Origin: Eubacteriaceae bacterium
GTDB lineage: Bacteria; Bacillota; Clostridia; Lachnospirales; Lachnospiraceae
Assembly (NCBI GenBank): GCA_902362455.1
Contig: CABIWJ010000002.1
Coordinates: forward strand, 341,640-405,639
Direction of reading: 5' to 3'
Length of the DNA stretch: 64,000 nucleotides
The notes beneath the pieces were generated by a model, which was not told the DNA's origin, did no database searches, and saw only the letters and a list, made by a program, of their open reading frames with translations. The position numbers and the translations under genes are program-made. Shown here one piece after another: positions 9,002 to 18,700 of this stretch (the stretch's first letter is position 1; every line of letters begins with the position of its first letter).

Positions 9002-10399
9002 ATGGATAACAGACCAGTAATTATGAATGAAAAGACAAACCTATTAGAGCTAGAGGAGCATATTTACCATTTGGTAGATGTAGATAAACCTAATGTTTAT
9101 CATAATCTGTTCCCATATGACCAGGTACCAAAGATAGCATTTAACGAGCGTATCGTTCCACATAATATGCCAGAGGATATATGGATTACAGATACAACAT
9201 TCAGAGACGGTCAGCAGTCAAGAGCACCATATACAACAGACCAGATTGTAACAATATATGATTATTTACATAAATTAGGTGGTCCAAAAGGTATAATAAG
9301 ACAAAGCGAATTCTTCCTTTACAGTAAGAAAGACAGAGATGCCGTATATAAATGTATGGAAAGAGGGTATAAATTTCCGGAGGTAACAAGCTGGATTCGT
9401 GCAAGTAAGAAAGATTTTGAGCTTGTTAAAGATATAGGCATGAAAGAGACAGGTATCTTAGTAAGCTGTTCAGATTACCACATTTTCTATAAAATGAAGA
9501 TGACAAGACGTGAGTGCATGAATCATTATTTAAGCGTGGTAAGAGAATGTTTAGAGACAGGTATCAGCCCAAGATGTCATTTAGAAGATATTACACGTTC
9601 TGATATATATGGTTTTGTAATTCCATTCTGTCTTGAACTTATGAAGCTTCAGGAGGAATACAATATTCCTGTTAAGATAAGAGCATGTGATACTATGGGA
9701 TATGGAGTCAACTTCTCAGGTGCAGTTATCCCTCGTTCGGTTCAGGGAATAATCTATGGACTTATTACTAATGCAGGTGTTCCATCATCACAGTTAGAGT
9801 GGCATGGTCATAATGATTTCTATAAGTCAGTTACTAACTCAACTACAGCCTGGATATATGGTGCAAGTGGTGTTAACTGTTCATTATTTGGAATCGGTGA
9901 GAGAACAGGTAATACACCTCTAGAAGCAATGGTATTCGAATATGCACAGTTAAAGGGAACTTTAGATGGTATGGATACCACTGTTATAACAGATTTAGCA
10001 AATTATTTTGAAAAGGAAATAGGATATAAAATTCCATCCAGAACACCATTTGTAGGTAAGAATTTCAATGTAACAAGAGCAGGAATTCATGCAGACGGAC
10101 TTCTTAAGAATGAAGAAATATATAATATATTTGATACTGATAAATTCTTAAAACGTCCTGTATTAGTTGCTGTATCTAACACATCAGGACTTGCAGGTAT
10201 TGCACATTGGATTAATACATACTACAGATTATCAGAGGATAAGAAAGTAGATAAGAGTTCTGAATTAGTTAAGAGAGTTAAAAAATGGGTTGATGACCAG
10301 TATGATGACGGAAGAGTTACTGTAATAGCTGATAATGAATTAGTTGAAATTATTAATAAAACCTGCGAAGAACTTGGCATTACAATAAATAAGGGGTGA
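9002..10399 (+). CDS. DRE-TIM metallolyase, probable Re-citrate synthase
   Basis: A 465-residue homocitrate/isopropylmalate-synthase-like enzyme. The DRE-TIM signature DTTFRDGQQ (64-72) and the metal-binding HGHND motif are present. It lacks the C-terminal LeuA regulatory domain and is too short for LeuA. The size and family match the Re-citrate synthase group described from Clostridium kluyveri, which condenses acetyl-CoA with oxaloacetate. The nearby icd and the absence of leucine or lysine pathway genes support this; homocitrate or isopropylmalate synthase remains possible. GGAGG precedes the ATG, and gntR follows after 8 bases. Confidence 0.7.
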   Translation: MDNRPVIMNEKTNLLELEEHIYHLVDVDKPNVYHNLFPYDQVPKIAFNERIVPHNMPEDIWITDTTFRDGQQSRAPYTTDQIVTIYDYLHKLGGPKGIIRQSEFFLYSKKDRDAVYKCMERGYKFPEVTSWIRASKKDFELVKDIGMKETGILVSCSDYHIFYKMKMTRRECMNHYLSVVRECLETGISPRCHLEDITRSDIYGFVIPFCLELMKLQEEYNIPVKIRACDTMGYGVNFSGAVIPRSVQGIIYGLITNAGVPSSQLEWHGHNDFYKSVTNSTTAWIYGASGVNCSLFGIGERTGNTPLEAMVFEYAQLKGTLDGMDTTVITDLANYFEKEIGYKIPSRTPFVGKNFNVTRAGIHADGLLKNEEIYNIFDTDKFLKRPVLVAVSNTSGLAGIAHWINTYYRLSEDKKVDKSSELVKRVKKWVDDQYDDGRVTVIADNELVEIINKTCEELGITINKG

Positions 10400-10407
10400 A
10401 ATAGTTA

Positions 10408-11076
10408 ATGGATAAAGATGGTCAGATTAAAGTAAGTGATAAATATTCACTTCAAGGCAGGGTATTTAACCGTCTGAGAGAAGATATTTTATCGGGGAAA
10501 TATAAGGAAAATGATGAGTTAAGAGAAATGACAATTGGTGCAGAACTGGGAGTTAGCAGGACTCCGGTTCGCGAAGCACTAAGACAGTTAGAATTCGAGG
10601 GACTTGTAAGCATCATACCTAATAAAGGCGCATATGTTATCGGAATCAGTAAAAAAGACTTAAAGGATATATATGAGATGAGAGCCAGATTAGAGGGCTT
10701 ATGTGCAAGATGGGCTACTAAAAATGCTACAGATGAGAACATTTCGAAACTCGAAGAGATTTCAGACTTGTCAGAATTTCACTATGTAAAGAAAAAATTT
10801 GATAAAGTATTAGAACTTGATAATGAATTTCACGAATTATTATATGAGATGGCTGATAGTAAAATGTTATATAAGACATTATCAGACTTTCATCACTATT
10901 TAGAAATAATAAGAAAGAAAACATTATCTTCTAATGAAAGAGTATGTGATTCGATTAAAGAACATAAAGATATCGTTGAAGCTATAAAAGCTAAAGATAA
11001 GGACAGAGCAGAAGAATTGGCAATTCTTCATATGAAGAATACGATAAAGAATATCGAAGCCCATAAATTATTGTAG
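10408..11076 (+). CDS. GntR-family regulator, FadR/FCD subfamily
   Basis: A 222-residue repressor with an N-terminal winged helix (recognition part GVSRTPVREALRQLEFEG, about residues 49-66) and a C-terminal all-helical FCD ligand domain whose Asp/His residues normally bind a metal and a small carboxylate. It starts 8 bases after the citrate-synthase-like gene and is probably co-transcribed with it. The palindrome at 8928-8939 is its likely operator, so the effector may be a tricarboxylic- or dicarboxylic-acid metabolite (inference). Its stop borders the giant inverted repeat. Confidence 0.9.
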   Translation: MDKDGQIKVSDKYSLQGRVFNRLREDILSGKYKENDELREMTIGAELGVSRTPVREALRQLEFEGLVSIIPNKGAYVIGISKKDLKDIYEMRARLEGLCARWATKNATDENISKLEEISDLSEFHYVKKKFDKVLELDNEFHELLYEMADSKMLYKTLSDFHHYLEIIRKKTLSSNERVCDSIKEHKDIVEAIKAKDKDRAEELAILHMKNTIKNIEAHKLL

Positions 11077-11611
11077 AATATATAATGCTCAGACCTTGCT
11101 CATACAAATGTAGTTTATATTTATCTGTTAAAGTAAATTTGATATATAAATATCGAAACTCCTTGTAAGTAATTGCGTAAATTTGTAAGATATCATTTTT
11201 TGGCTCAAATTTTGTGTACATTCAACAGACATACATTTAAGCCGAGATGTCCGGCTATGACACACGCTTTCATATTTCCTTTATCTAGTGAGAGTAAATG
11301 CTGCCTTCTGCAGAGGTTATTACGGTGCAGTTAATCAAACGCGCTCCGCTTGAACGGTGATTTACTGCACCGACCTTTTGCATCAGGCAGCATTAACTCT
11401 CACACGATACGTCATAAATCAAGTGTGTGACATAGCCGGACACATCGGCTTAAATGTATGGCATTGAATGAACATAAATAATCGTAAGAGCCAAAAAAAG
11501 ATATCTACAAATTAGCAATTCTTACAAAAGTTCGATATTTATATATGCAAATTTACTTAACACAGATAATTTAATTCTATTTTGTATGAGTAAAGTCTGA
11601 GTATTTATATA
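11077..11611. repeat. Giant imperfect inverted repeat filling a convergent gap
   Basis: The whole intergenic space folds on itself with arms of about 250 bases. Paired blocks, outside to inside: 11087-11108 with 11580-11602; 11131-11205 with about 11485-11555; 11229-11275 with about 11412-11460; 11291-11310 with 11381-11400; 11323-11337 with 11358-11372. Arms differ by scattered substitutions and small indels. It begins right after the gntR stop and ends at the base before the ABC-F stop. The centre is richer in GC than its surroundings. No protein is encoded. It may be a foldback/MITE-type element, a structured RNA or a very large two-way terminator. Confidence 0.85.
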
Positions 11612-13522
11612 TTATACAAGTGTTTCCCATAATTCGTATAGCTTCTCAAGTTCACTATTAACGGCTTCGATTTCTTTAGTAATCTCCATTAATTTACCGA
11701 CATCAGAAGCAATATCAGGATTATTCATCTCTTCTGAAAGAGCATTGTTTTTTTCTTCAAGTTCGTTTATACGTCCTTCGGTTTTCTTTAATTCATTTTG
11801 TTTTTTACGAAGCCTGGCCTGTTCATCTTTCATAGTCTGCCAGTCAGCTTTAGAAGAAGAAACAGCAGAAGTGTCTTTGGTTTCAGCGGCTTCAGGTGCG
11901 GCATATATAGCTGTTAACTCAGCTTTTTTCTCGAGATAATAATCATAATTGCCTATATAATTTACAATCTTATTATTAGTCAGCTCTATAATTCTGCTAG
12001 CGGTTTTATTTATGAAATATCGGTCGTGGGATACATAGAGAATAGTCCCATCATAACTGTTAATCGCATTTTCAAGGATTTCCTTAGATGTAATATCTAA
12101 ATGGTTCGTAGGCTCATCAAGAATAAGGAAGTTAGCATTTGATAACATAAGTTTTGCAAGCGAAACACGTCCACGTTCACCACCGCTTAAGTCTTTAATC
12201 TGCTTAAATACATCATCACCAGTGAATAAAAATGCTGCCAGCACATTACGAATTTCTGTATTAGTCATATCAGGATATGCATCTGAGATTTCTTCAAACA
12301 AAGTATTTTCCATAGTTAAAACATGATGCTCCTGGTCGTAGTATCCGATTTCAACCTTGCTGCCTAATTTAGTTGAACCGCTGTCGGCATCGATTATTCC
12401 ATTTATGATTTTCAAGATGGTAGTCTTGCCTGTACCGTTATTACCGATTATACTGACTTTTTCGCCACGTTTGATTTCAAAGTTAATATCTGAGAAAAGA
12501 TGGTTATCACCAAAAGATTTAGAAAGATTTTCTACCGATAATACATCTTTACCACTTGTAATCCTTGGAGTTAATTTAAGATGCATTTCATCATCAATAT
12601 ATTTTGGCTTTTCTACAACTTCGATTTTATTTAGCTGTTTTTCACGACTTTCAGCTCTTTTAATTGATTTCTCACGATTAAAAGATTTGAGCTTCTCGAT
12701 AACCTCTTTCTGATGCTTGATTTCCTGCTGCTGATTAAGATATTTTTTAAGTTCAGCTTCTCTTAAAGAGGCTTTCTTAGTGGCATAATCGCTGTAATTA
12801 CCATTATATGTAGTACATTTTGTATTCTCTATCTCTACAACTTTAGTTACGATTTTATCAAGGAAATAACGGTCATGGGAGATTATGATAACAGCACCTT
12901 TGTAATTGCTTAAGAAACCTTCTAACCATGCAATTGAGTTAAGGTCTAAGTGGTTAGTAGGCTCATCTAATAATATGATATCAGGCTTAGATAACAGAAT
13001 CTTACTTAAGAATACTCGTGTTTTCTGTCCGCCTGACAGAGTTGATATCTTTCTGTCAAAATCTTCCTCTGCAAAGCCTAAGCCCTTTAAGACACCTGTA
13101 ATTTCGCTCTTATAAGCATATCCGTCATTTAATTCGAAAGTATGTGTTAATTTAGAATAGTTTTCAAGAAGTTTTTCTAATTCTTTACCCTCGGCAGTTT
13201 TCATTTCAGCTTCTAATGAACGGATTGTACTTTCCATTTCTATAATCTCTTTTTTGACATCTAACATTTCTTCGTAGATAGTATGCCCGCCTGCTATATC
13301 AGGGTGCTGCGATAAATATGCAAGAGTTTTATTTTTAGCTACGGTTATAATTCCGTCATCAGGCTTTAATTCTCCTGTAATTATCTTAAATAATGTCGAT
13401 TTACCCGCACCATTAATTCCGACTATTGCAACTTTCTCTCTATCTTCTGCATGAAATGAGCAGTTATCTAATATAACCTTACTGTCAAAACTTTTACTTA
13501 TGTTACTACATGATAAAATCAT
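11612..13522 (-). CDS. ABC-F family ATPase
   Basis: A 636-residue soluble protein with two ABC ATPase domains and no membrane segment. The first Walker A is GINGAGKST (35-43), the second GNNGTGKTT, with signatures LSGGQ and LSGGERGR and Walker B LDEPTNHLD in both. A Lys/Glu-rich linker separates the domains and a coiled coil ends the protein (about 560-636). ABC-F proteins act in the ribosomal E site as translation factors or antibiotic-protection proteins. The domain plan fits housekeeping YdiF-like members; there is no sign of a resistance cassette. Confidence 0.93.
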   Translation of the reverse strand: MILSCSNISKSFDSKVILDNCSFHAEDREKVAIVGINGAGKSTLFKIITGELKPDDGIITVAKNKTLAYLSQHPDIAGGHTIYEEMLDVKKEIIEMESTIRSLEAEMKTAEGKELEKLLENYSKLTHTFELNDGYAYKSEITGVLKGLGFAEEDFDRKISTLSGGQKTRVFLSKILLSKPDIILLDEPTNHLDLNSIAWLEGFLSNYKGAVIIISHDRYFLDKIVTKVVEIENTKCTTYNGNYSDYATKKASLREAELKKYLNQQQEIKHQKEVIEKLKSFNREKSIKRAESREKQLNKIEVVEKPKYIDDEMHLKLTPRITSGKDVLSVENLSKSFGDNHLFSDINFEIKRGEKVSIIGNNGTGKTTILKIINGIIDADSGSTKLGSKVEIGYYDQEHHVLTMENTLFEEISDAYPDMTNTEIRNVLAAFLFTGDDVFKQIKDLSGGERGRVSLAKLMLSNANFLILDEPTNHLDITSKEILENAINSYDGTILYVSHDRYFINKTASRIIELTNNKIVNYIGNYDYYLEKKAELTAIYAAPEAAETKDTSAVSSSKADWQTMKDEQARLRKKQNELKKTEGRINELEEKNNALSEEMNNPDIASDVGKLMEITKEIEAVNSELEKLYELWETLV

Positions 13523-13806
13523 AATTACCTCACCAATCTAAATTAATCCAAAATAAATTTTTTAATAAGTCTTATATTAATATTAAAGTAATATTTTGAA
13601 ATAGAATTTTTAACGTTTACTACTAAATATAAACGATTTTTATAAAGTTGTCTATGAAGATATTAAAAAAAGATATTAAATAAGAGAAAAAAGTTTAGTT
13701 GCTTTGTTTAATTTTTATCAAAGATGTGTTATAATTTTTTAAAATTTAATAAATTTAATGTATTAAATCATTGAATTAAAATCAGAACGGAATTGGATGG
13801 TGAATT

Positions 13807-14445
13807 ATGGTTAAGAATAGTATCTCTAAGGCAGTTATCGGAAGACTGCCAAGATATTACAGATATTTAGGAGAAATAATGGAGTCGGGTGTTGAAAGAA
13901 TTTCATCAGGCGAACTTAGCAAGAAGATGAACGTAACAGCTTCGCAGATAAGACAGGACCTGAATAATTTCGGAGGATTTGGACAACAGGGATATGGATA
14001 TAATGTCAAATATTTGTATGTTGAAATAGGTAAAATACTTGGAGTAGACAAGCAGCATAATATGATTATTATCGGTACAGGTAACCTTGGAAGAGCACTT
14101 GCTAATTATGCTAATTTTGAGAAAAGAGGATTTGTTCTTATAGGGTTGTTTGATAAGAATCCTAAACTAATAGGCAAGAAAGTCAGAGGCATAGCAGTTC
14201 AGTCTATGAAAAATTTAGAAGAATTTGCCAAGGATAATAAAATTGACATCGCAACACTTGCCATACCTAAGGCAGAGGCAGTAAAAGTAGCAGAAAAGCT
14301 TGCGGAATGTGGTGTCAGGGCAATATGGAATTTTGCTCATACAGACCTTAATCTGCCTAAGAATATTGTTGTTGAAAATGTACATTTATCAGAAAGCCTT
14401 ATGCAGTTATCATATAATCTTACAAGAACTGAAAATGATATGTAA
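13807..14445 (+). CDS. rex: Redox-sensing repressor Rex
   Basis: A 212-residue NADH/NAD-sensing repressor of fermentation and respiration genes. The N-terminal winged helix contains the conserved SQIRQDLNNFGGFGQQGYGY block (46-65), followed by a Rossmann domain with GTGNLGRAL and a C-terminal swapped helix. Length is typical. It is the first gene of a run with a coiled-coil protein, acpS, nnr, alr and mazF. Upstream, 13523-13806 is AT-rich with a TATAAT at 13730-13735 but no convincing -35. Confidence 0.96.
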   Translation: MVKNSISKAVIGRLPRYYRYLGEIMESGVERISSGELSKKMNVTASQIRQDLNNFGGFGQQGYGYNVKYLYVEIGKILGVDKQHNMIIIGTGNLGRALANYANFEKRGFVLIGLFDKNPKLIGKKVRGIAVQSMKNLEEFAKDNKIDIATLAIPKAEAVKVAEKLAECGVRAIWNFAHTDLNLPKNIVVENVHLSESLMQLSYNLTRTENDM

Positions 14446-14474
14446 TAATTCTTATTCGCATATGGGAGGTAACA

Positions 14475-15119
14475 ATGGCTAAAAAAGAAACAGAAGGTTC
14501 ATATGAAGATTTTGAAAATTTAATAGACTTAAAGAAGATTCCAATTTTGCCATTAGATAACAGATGGCATCAGTTATTTCCAGATAATTTAAAGACACCA
14601 AGGATAAAGAAGCTTGAGAAAGAAGTTATGAATCTCGTGAAAAGAGAAGGTGGCGTATCAAGGGAGATTAAGAATCTTGTTGGGCTCAAGAAGAAGCTTA
14701 TGAAAGAAATCGTAGACAATATGGAAGAAACAGATAATGAAAACGAGAAACTAAGACAGAAGAAACTTGATGCAAGCAGGAAATTAATTGAAGATATTAA
14801 TAATAAGAATACTGAGCTAGAGAACGAGAAATACCAATTGCCGTACAGACTTATGAAGGTAAATGAAGAATTACTTATGGAAAGTATTGAGAAATGTTAT
14901 AATCGCCTTAGTAATAATGAAATGCAGATAGAAGCTCTGGGTGAATGGATTGAAAAGACGAGAATACAACTTAAGAGAAATGTAGTAATTAAGCAGGATA
15001 AAACTGATGAAAATAACAACATTTACGGATATATGCATGATATGTTAGGACATGAGGTTATGGAAATATTTGACAGAGAACATAATTATGATAAGAACAA
15101 GTTCAAGGAGGAAAAATGA
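14475..15119 (+). CDS. Coiled-coil protein of unknown function
   Basis: A 214-residue, highly charged protein. Residues about 45-190 are predicted helical with heptad-like Leu/Ile spacing; there is no signal peptide or membrane segment. GGGAGG precedes the ATG at 14475 by about 7 bases. It lies between rex and acpS and overlaps acpS by 4 bases (ATGA), implying coupled translation. I do not recognise a family. Confidence 0.75.
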   Translation: MAKKETEGSYEDFENLIDLKKIPILPLDNRWHQLFPDNLKTPRIKKLEKEVMNLVKREGGVSREIKNLVGLKKKLMKEIVDNMEETDNENEKLRQKKLDASRKLIEDINNKNTELENEKYQLPYRLMKVNEELLMESIEKCYNRLSNNEMQIEALGEWIEKTRIQLKRNVVIKQDKTDENNNIYGYMHDMLGHEVMEIFDREHNYDKNKFKEEK

Positions 15120-15514
15120 TAATAGGAATAGGAAATGATATTGTTGAAATCAAGAGATTTATGACTCTTAAAGAGCATTTCAAGGATAAATTTTATACAG
15201 AGAGGGAAATTGAGGAAGCAAAGGGGAGAGCTTCTTTTTTTGCAGCAAATTTCTCGGTAAAGGAAGCTGTTTCTAAGTCATTTGGAACAGGTTTCAGAGG
15301 CTTTAGCGGAAAAGATATAGAAGTCCTTAGAGATGAATTAGGAAAGCCATATGTAAATCTGTATGGTGGAGCGAAGAAAATTAGTGAAAGCTTAGGAATT
15401 AATGAGATATTTGTAAGTATCTCTGATACAGATAATCTGGTTATGACAATGGCAGTTGCTGAAAGTAGAAATGGAGGAGCAGAGAATGGAAATATTAACC
15501 GGAAAAGCAAGTAA
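15116..15514 (+). CDS. acpS: Holo-[acyl-carrier-protein] synthase
   Basis: A 132-residue enzyme that transfers 4'-phosphopantetheine from CoA to acyl carrier protein. The signature GNDIVEIKRF (6-15) and the FSVKEAVSKSFGTGF block are present, with the catalytic Asp and Glu in place. The start overlaps the upstream gene by 4 bases and the last 29 bases overlap nnr. The C-terminal tail is slightly longer than usual and lies in the overlap. Confidence 0.95.
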   Translation: MIIGIGNDIVEIKRFMTLKEHFKDKFYTEREIEEAKGRASFFAANFSVKEAVSKSFGTGFRGFSGKDIEVLRDELGKPYVNLYGGAKKISESLGINEIFVSISDTDNLVMTMAVAESRNGGAENGNINRKSK

Positions 15515-17015
15515 AATCGTTGATAATTATTGCATTAATGAGCTTAAGATACCATCGTTAGTTCTTATGGAAAGAGCAGCTTTAGCGGTCGGTGAATGTG
15601 TGACAGAAATATGCAGGCAGAATAAATATAATAAAGTTAAGATTATATGTGGTGTTGGCAATAATGGAGCGGACGGACTGGCACTTGCAAGAATACTATG
15701 TGATGATGAAACGAAGATTAATAAATCGGATATCTGCGTTTGTATCATTGGAAATATGGAAAAAGCAAGTGAAGAATTCAATATACAATATGACATTTTA
15801 CAGAATATAGGAATGGATATTATTAAAATAAAAGATAAAGAGCAATTTAAAGAAGTAATTGCAGATGGCGAATTGGTTGTTGATGCTATATTTGGAATAG
15901 GATTATCAAGAGATGTAAACGGCCTATTTGCAGATATTATTAATGAAATTAATGAAAGCAAGACAAAGGTTATCGCTATTGACTGTCCAAGTGGACTCAA
16001 TTCAGACAACGGAAGAGTTATGGGAGTTGCTATAAAGGCTTATAAGACAGTTACGTTTGGAAGATTAAAAGCAGGGTTAGTCTTGTGTGATGGTAAGAAT
16101 TATACGGGAGAAGTAGTGGTAAGACAGGTTGGTTTTAATGAGCTTGCATATGAAAATTTAAGAAAAAATTATAAAGAAGAAGTATTTAATGCATTTACGA
16201 AGAAAGATTTAAAAATTATTCCTGAGAGAAACCCTGTATCTAATAAAGGAACATATGGACGTATAAAGGTTATTGCTGGTTCAAAGAATATGTGTGGAGC
16301 AGCGATACTTTCAGCGATAGCGGCATATAGATGTGGAGCAGGTATAGTAGAAGTATTAACGCATATAAATAATCTTCCTATAGTGAAGGGAAAGATTATA
16401 GAAGCAGTTGTTAATGATTATGCTGAACCTTTTGAATTAGACAGTAGTTCAATAGTGGTTGCGGGACCGGGATTATCAGTTGACGATATGGCAAATAACC
16501 TGATTAAAAAGGTACTTACCTCGAATTGTAATGCAGTTATAGACGCAGACGGATTAAATGTTATAAGTAAAAACAGAGAATTATTAAAAATGCTTCATAA
16601 CAAAGTGATTATAACACCACATATTAAGGAAATGTCGAGACTAACAGATATCAGTTGTCAGGATATCAGGGAAAATATAGTAAAGGTTGCTAAAGACTTT
16701 TCGGAGAAATATGGCTGCATAACGGTTATAAAAGATGCTACAACAGTAATCGCTGATTACAATGGAAATGTTACTGTAAATCTATCAGGAAACAGCGGAA
16801 TGTCAACAGGTGGAAGTGGTGATGTATTATCAGGAATAATTGGTGGAATGATATCACAAATATTAGGTATTTACGAAGCTGCCTGTATGGGTGTATACTT
16901 ACATGGATTGGCAGGTGACTATGCGAAAGAGAGTAAATCAGATTATGGAATGATTGCTTCAGATATTAATGATGCCATTACACAAATCTTAAAATATAGA
17001 AATGGAGAAGTGTAA
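15486..17015 (+). CDS. nnr: Bifunctional NAD(P)H-hydrate epimerase/ADP-dependent dehydratase
   Basis: A 509-residue metabolite-repair enzyme that re-forms NAD(P)H from its hydrates. The N-terminal YjeF_N epimerase domain (about 1-210) has the GNNGADGLALARIL motif; the C-terminal ribokinase-like dehydratase domain (about 225-505) has TGGSGDVLSGIIGG. I chose ATG 15486 (GGAGG at 15473-15477, 8-base spacing, sequence MEILTGKASK) over an in-frame start 30 bases upstream because it gives the family's N-terminus. It overlaps acpS and is followed by alr after 3 bases. Confidence 0.93.
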   Translation: MEILTGKASKIVDNYCINELKIPSLVLMERAALAVGECVTEICRQNKYNKVKIICGVGNNGADGLALARILCDDETKINKSDICVCIIGNMEKASEEFNIQYDILQNIGMDIIKIKDKEQFKEVIADGELVVDAIFGIGLSRDVNGLFADIINEINESKTKVIAIDCPSGLNSDNGRVMGVAIKAYKTVTFGRLKAGLVLCDGKNYTGEVVVRQVGFNELAYENLRKNYKEEVFNAFTKKDLKIIPERNPVSNKGTYGRIKVIAGSKNMCGAAILSAIAAYRCGAGIVEVLTHINNLPIVKGKIIEAVVNDYAEPFELDSSSIVVAGPGLSVDDMANNLIKKVLTSNCNAVIDADGLNVISKNRELLKMLHNKVIITPHIKEMSRLTDISCQDIRENIVKVAKDFSEKYGCITVIKDATTVIADYNGNVTVNLSGNSGMSTGGSGDVLSGIIGGMISQILGIYEAACMGVYLHGLAGDYAKESKSDYGMIASDINDAITQILKYRNGEV

Positions 17016-17018
17016 AAA

Positions 17019-18218
17019 ATGAACACAATGGAAAAATATTACAGAGTATGTGTAACAATTAATTTAGATGCTATATATAATAATGTAACAAATCTTAAGA
17101 ATAATATAAAGGAAGGAACAAAGGTAATTGCAGTAATTAAAACTGACGGATATGGACATGGAGCAGTACCTATAGCATATACAATAAATGATTTAGTAGA
17201 TGCGTATGCGGTTGCAACGATAGATGAAGCTGTTAATCTAAGAGAAAATGGAATAAAAAAACCTGTATATGTTATCGGATATACTCATGACAGCCAGATG
17301 GAAAGAGTTGTTGAAAATGATGTGAGACCAGCTATATTTACAATGGAATCGGCTATGGCTGCTTCTGATGCAGCAAAGAAACTTGGAAGAATGGCAAAAC
17401 TTCATATTAAAGTAGATACCGGAATGAGCAGAATTGGTTTTAAAGATTGTGAAGAAAGCATTGAAACCATTAAGAAGATAAGTAAGCTTGATAATGTTGA
17501 AATCGAGGGAATATTTACACATTTTGCAACAGCAGATGAGACGGATAAGTCTAAGACGATGAAACAGTTTGAAAGATTCAAGAATTTCACAGACAGACTT
17601 GAAGAAGAGGGAATACATATACCTGTGAAGCATTGTTCAAACAGTGCAGCCATAATGGAGATTAATTCTGCAAATATGGATGCTGTACGTGCAGGTATTG
17701 CAATGTATGGATTGTATCCATCTGATGAAGTCGATAAGAGTTCAGTAAAACTTACACCTGCGTTAGGACTAAGAAGTCATGTTGTATATGTTAAAGATAT
17801 TGAAACAGGTACAGAAGTAAGTTATGGCGGTACATTTGTTGCAGATAAGCCAATGAAGATAGCAACAATTCCGGTAGGATATGGAGATGGATACAGAAGA
17901 AGTCTTTCTAATAAAGGCTATGTTCTTATAAGAGGAAAAAAGGCTAATATTCTTGGTAGAATCTGTATGGATCAGTTTATGGTTGATGTTACTGATATAG
18001 ATGGTGTGATATCGGGAGATGAGGTTATTCTTATCGGTAAATCAGGCAATGAGGAGATTACAACAGAGAAGATGGCAGAAATTGCAGGAGATACATTTAA
18101 TTATGAGGTTGTATGTGATTTAGGAAAGCGTATGCCAAGAGTATATTACAGAAATGGCAAAATTGTATGTACCAAGGATTATTTTGATGATATATACGAC
18201 GTGAGTATGATGAAATAA
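17019..18218 (+). CDS. alr: Alanine racemase
   Basis: A 399-residue PLP enzyme converting L-alanine to D-alanine for peptidoglycan. PLP lysine K41 lies in AVIKTDGYGHG, and the second catalytic base is the Tyr of EVSYGGTF; the usual Arg after SYG is Gly here. The TIM barrel and C-terminal beta domain are of normal length. It follows nnr closely in the rex-to-mazF run. The arrangement alr then mazF matches the Bacillus alr-ndoAI-ndoA order, but the antitoxin gene is missing. Confidence 0.95.
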   Translation: MNTMEKYYRVCVTINLDAIYNNVTNLKNNIKEGTKVIAVIKTDGYGHGAVPIAYTINDLVDAYAVATIDEAVNLRENGIKKPVYVIGYTHDSQMERVVENDVRPAIFTMESAMAASDAAKKLGRMAKLHIKVDTGMSRIGFKDCEESIETIKKISKLDNVEIEGIFTHFATADETDKSKTMKQFERFKNFTDRLEEEGIHIPVKHCSNSAAIMEINSANMDAVRAGIAMYGLYPSDEVDKSSVKLTPALGLRSHVVYVKDIETGTEVSYGGTFVADKPMKIATIPVGYGDGYRRSLSNKGYVLIRGKKANILGRICMDQFMVDVTDIDGVISGDEVILIGKSGNEEITTEKMAEIAGDTFNYEVVCDLGKRMPRVYYRNGKIVCTKDYFDDIYDVSMMK

Positions 18219-18319
18219 AAGTTTATAGATAAAAATAGAATATACACCCTTTTTTAGGCAATACTATTGATAGAGTAAATTTACTTAAATATAAAGGTAA
18301 AATATGGAGTGTGAATTCG

Positions 18320-18667
18320 TTGATAGTTAGAAGAGGAGATGTATATTATGCTGATTTGCGACCTGTTATTGGTTCAGAACAGGGAGGAATCAGACCGGTG
18401 CTTATAATTCAGAATGATATGGGCAATAAGCATAGTCCTACTGTAATATGTGCAGCCATCACGTCTAAAATGAATAAAGCAAAGCTGCCTACACATGTAG
18501 AATTAGATAGCAGGAGATATAATATGGTAAAAGATTCGGTTATTCTGTTAGAACAACTCAGGACAATTGATAAGAAAAGATTGAAAGATAAAGTATGTCA
18601 TCTGGACGAAGAAATATTAAATCAGGTTGATAGAGCATTGCTTGTTAGTTTAGAATTAAATACATAA
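18320..18667 (+). CDS. mazF: MazF/EndoA-type endoribonuclease toxin
   Basis: A 115-residue PemK/MazF-family mRNA interferase. [16 protein letters not shown] at the start and [15 protein letters not shown] fit the Firmicutes EndoA group. The TTG at 18320 is preferred: GGAG (18306-18309) is 10 bases upstream and the N-terminus then matches EndoA; a GTG at 18311 would sit directly on the ribosome site. No antitoxin ORF lies in the 100 bases upstream or in 18668-18818. Either the antitoxin is elsewhere or the protein is solitary. Confidence 0.9.
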   Translation: MIVRRGDVYYADLRPVIGSEQGGIRPVLIIQNDMGNKHSPTVICAAITSKMNKAKLPTHVELDSRRYNMVKDSVILLEQLRTIDKKRLKDKVCHLDEEILNQVDRALLVSLELNT

Positions 18668-18671
18668 AATA

Positions 18672-18700
18672 TTGACTAATAAGTAATAAAATGATATATT
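18672..18700 (+). promoter_or_regulatory. Promoter of the CNNM/CBS gene
   Basis: TTGACT (18672-18677), a 17-base spacer and TATATT (18695-18700) lie 118 bases upstream of the ATG at 18819. Confidence 0.6.

Noticed and set aside
11077..11611. CRISPR array, tRNA cluster or insertion sequence with transposase
   Set aside because: There is one inverted, not direct, repeat; no spacers, no cloverleaf and no coding frame.
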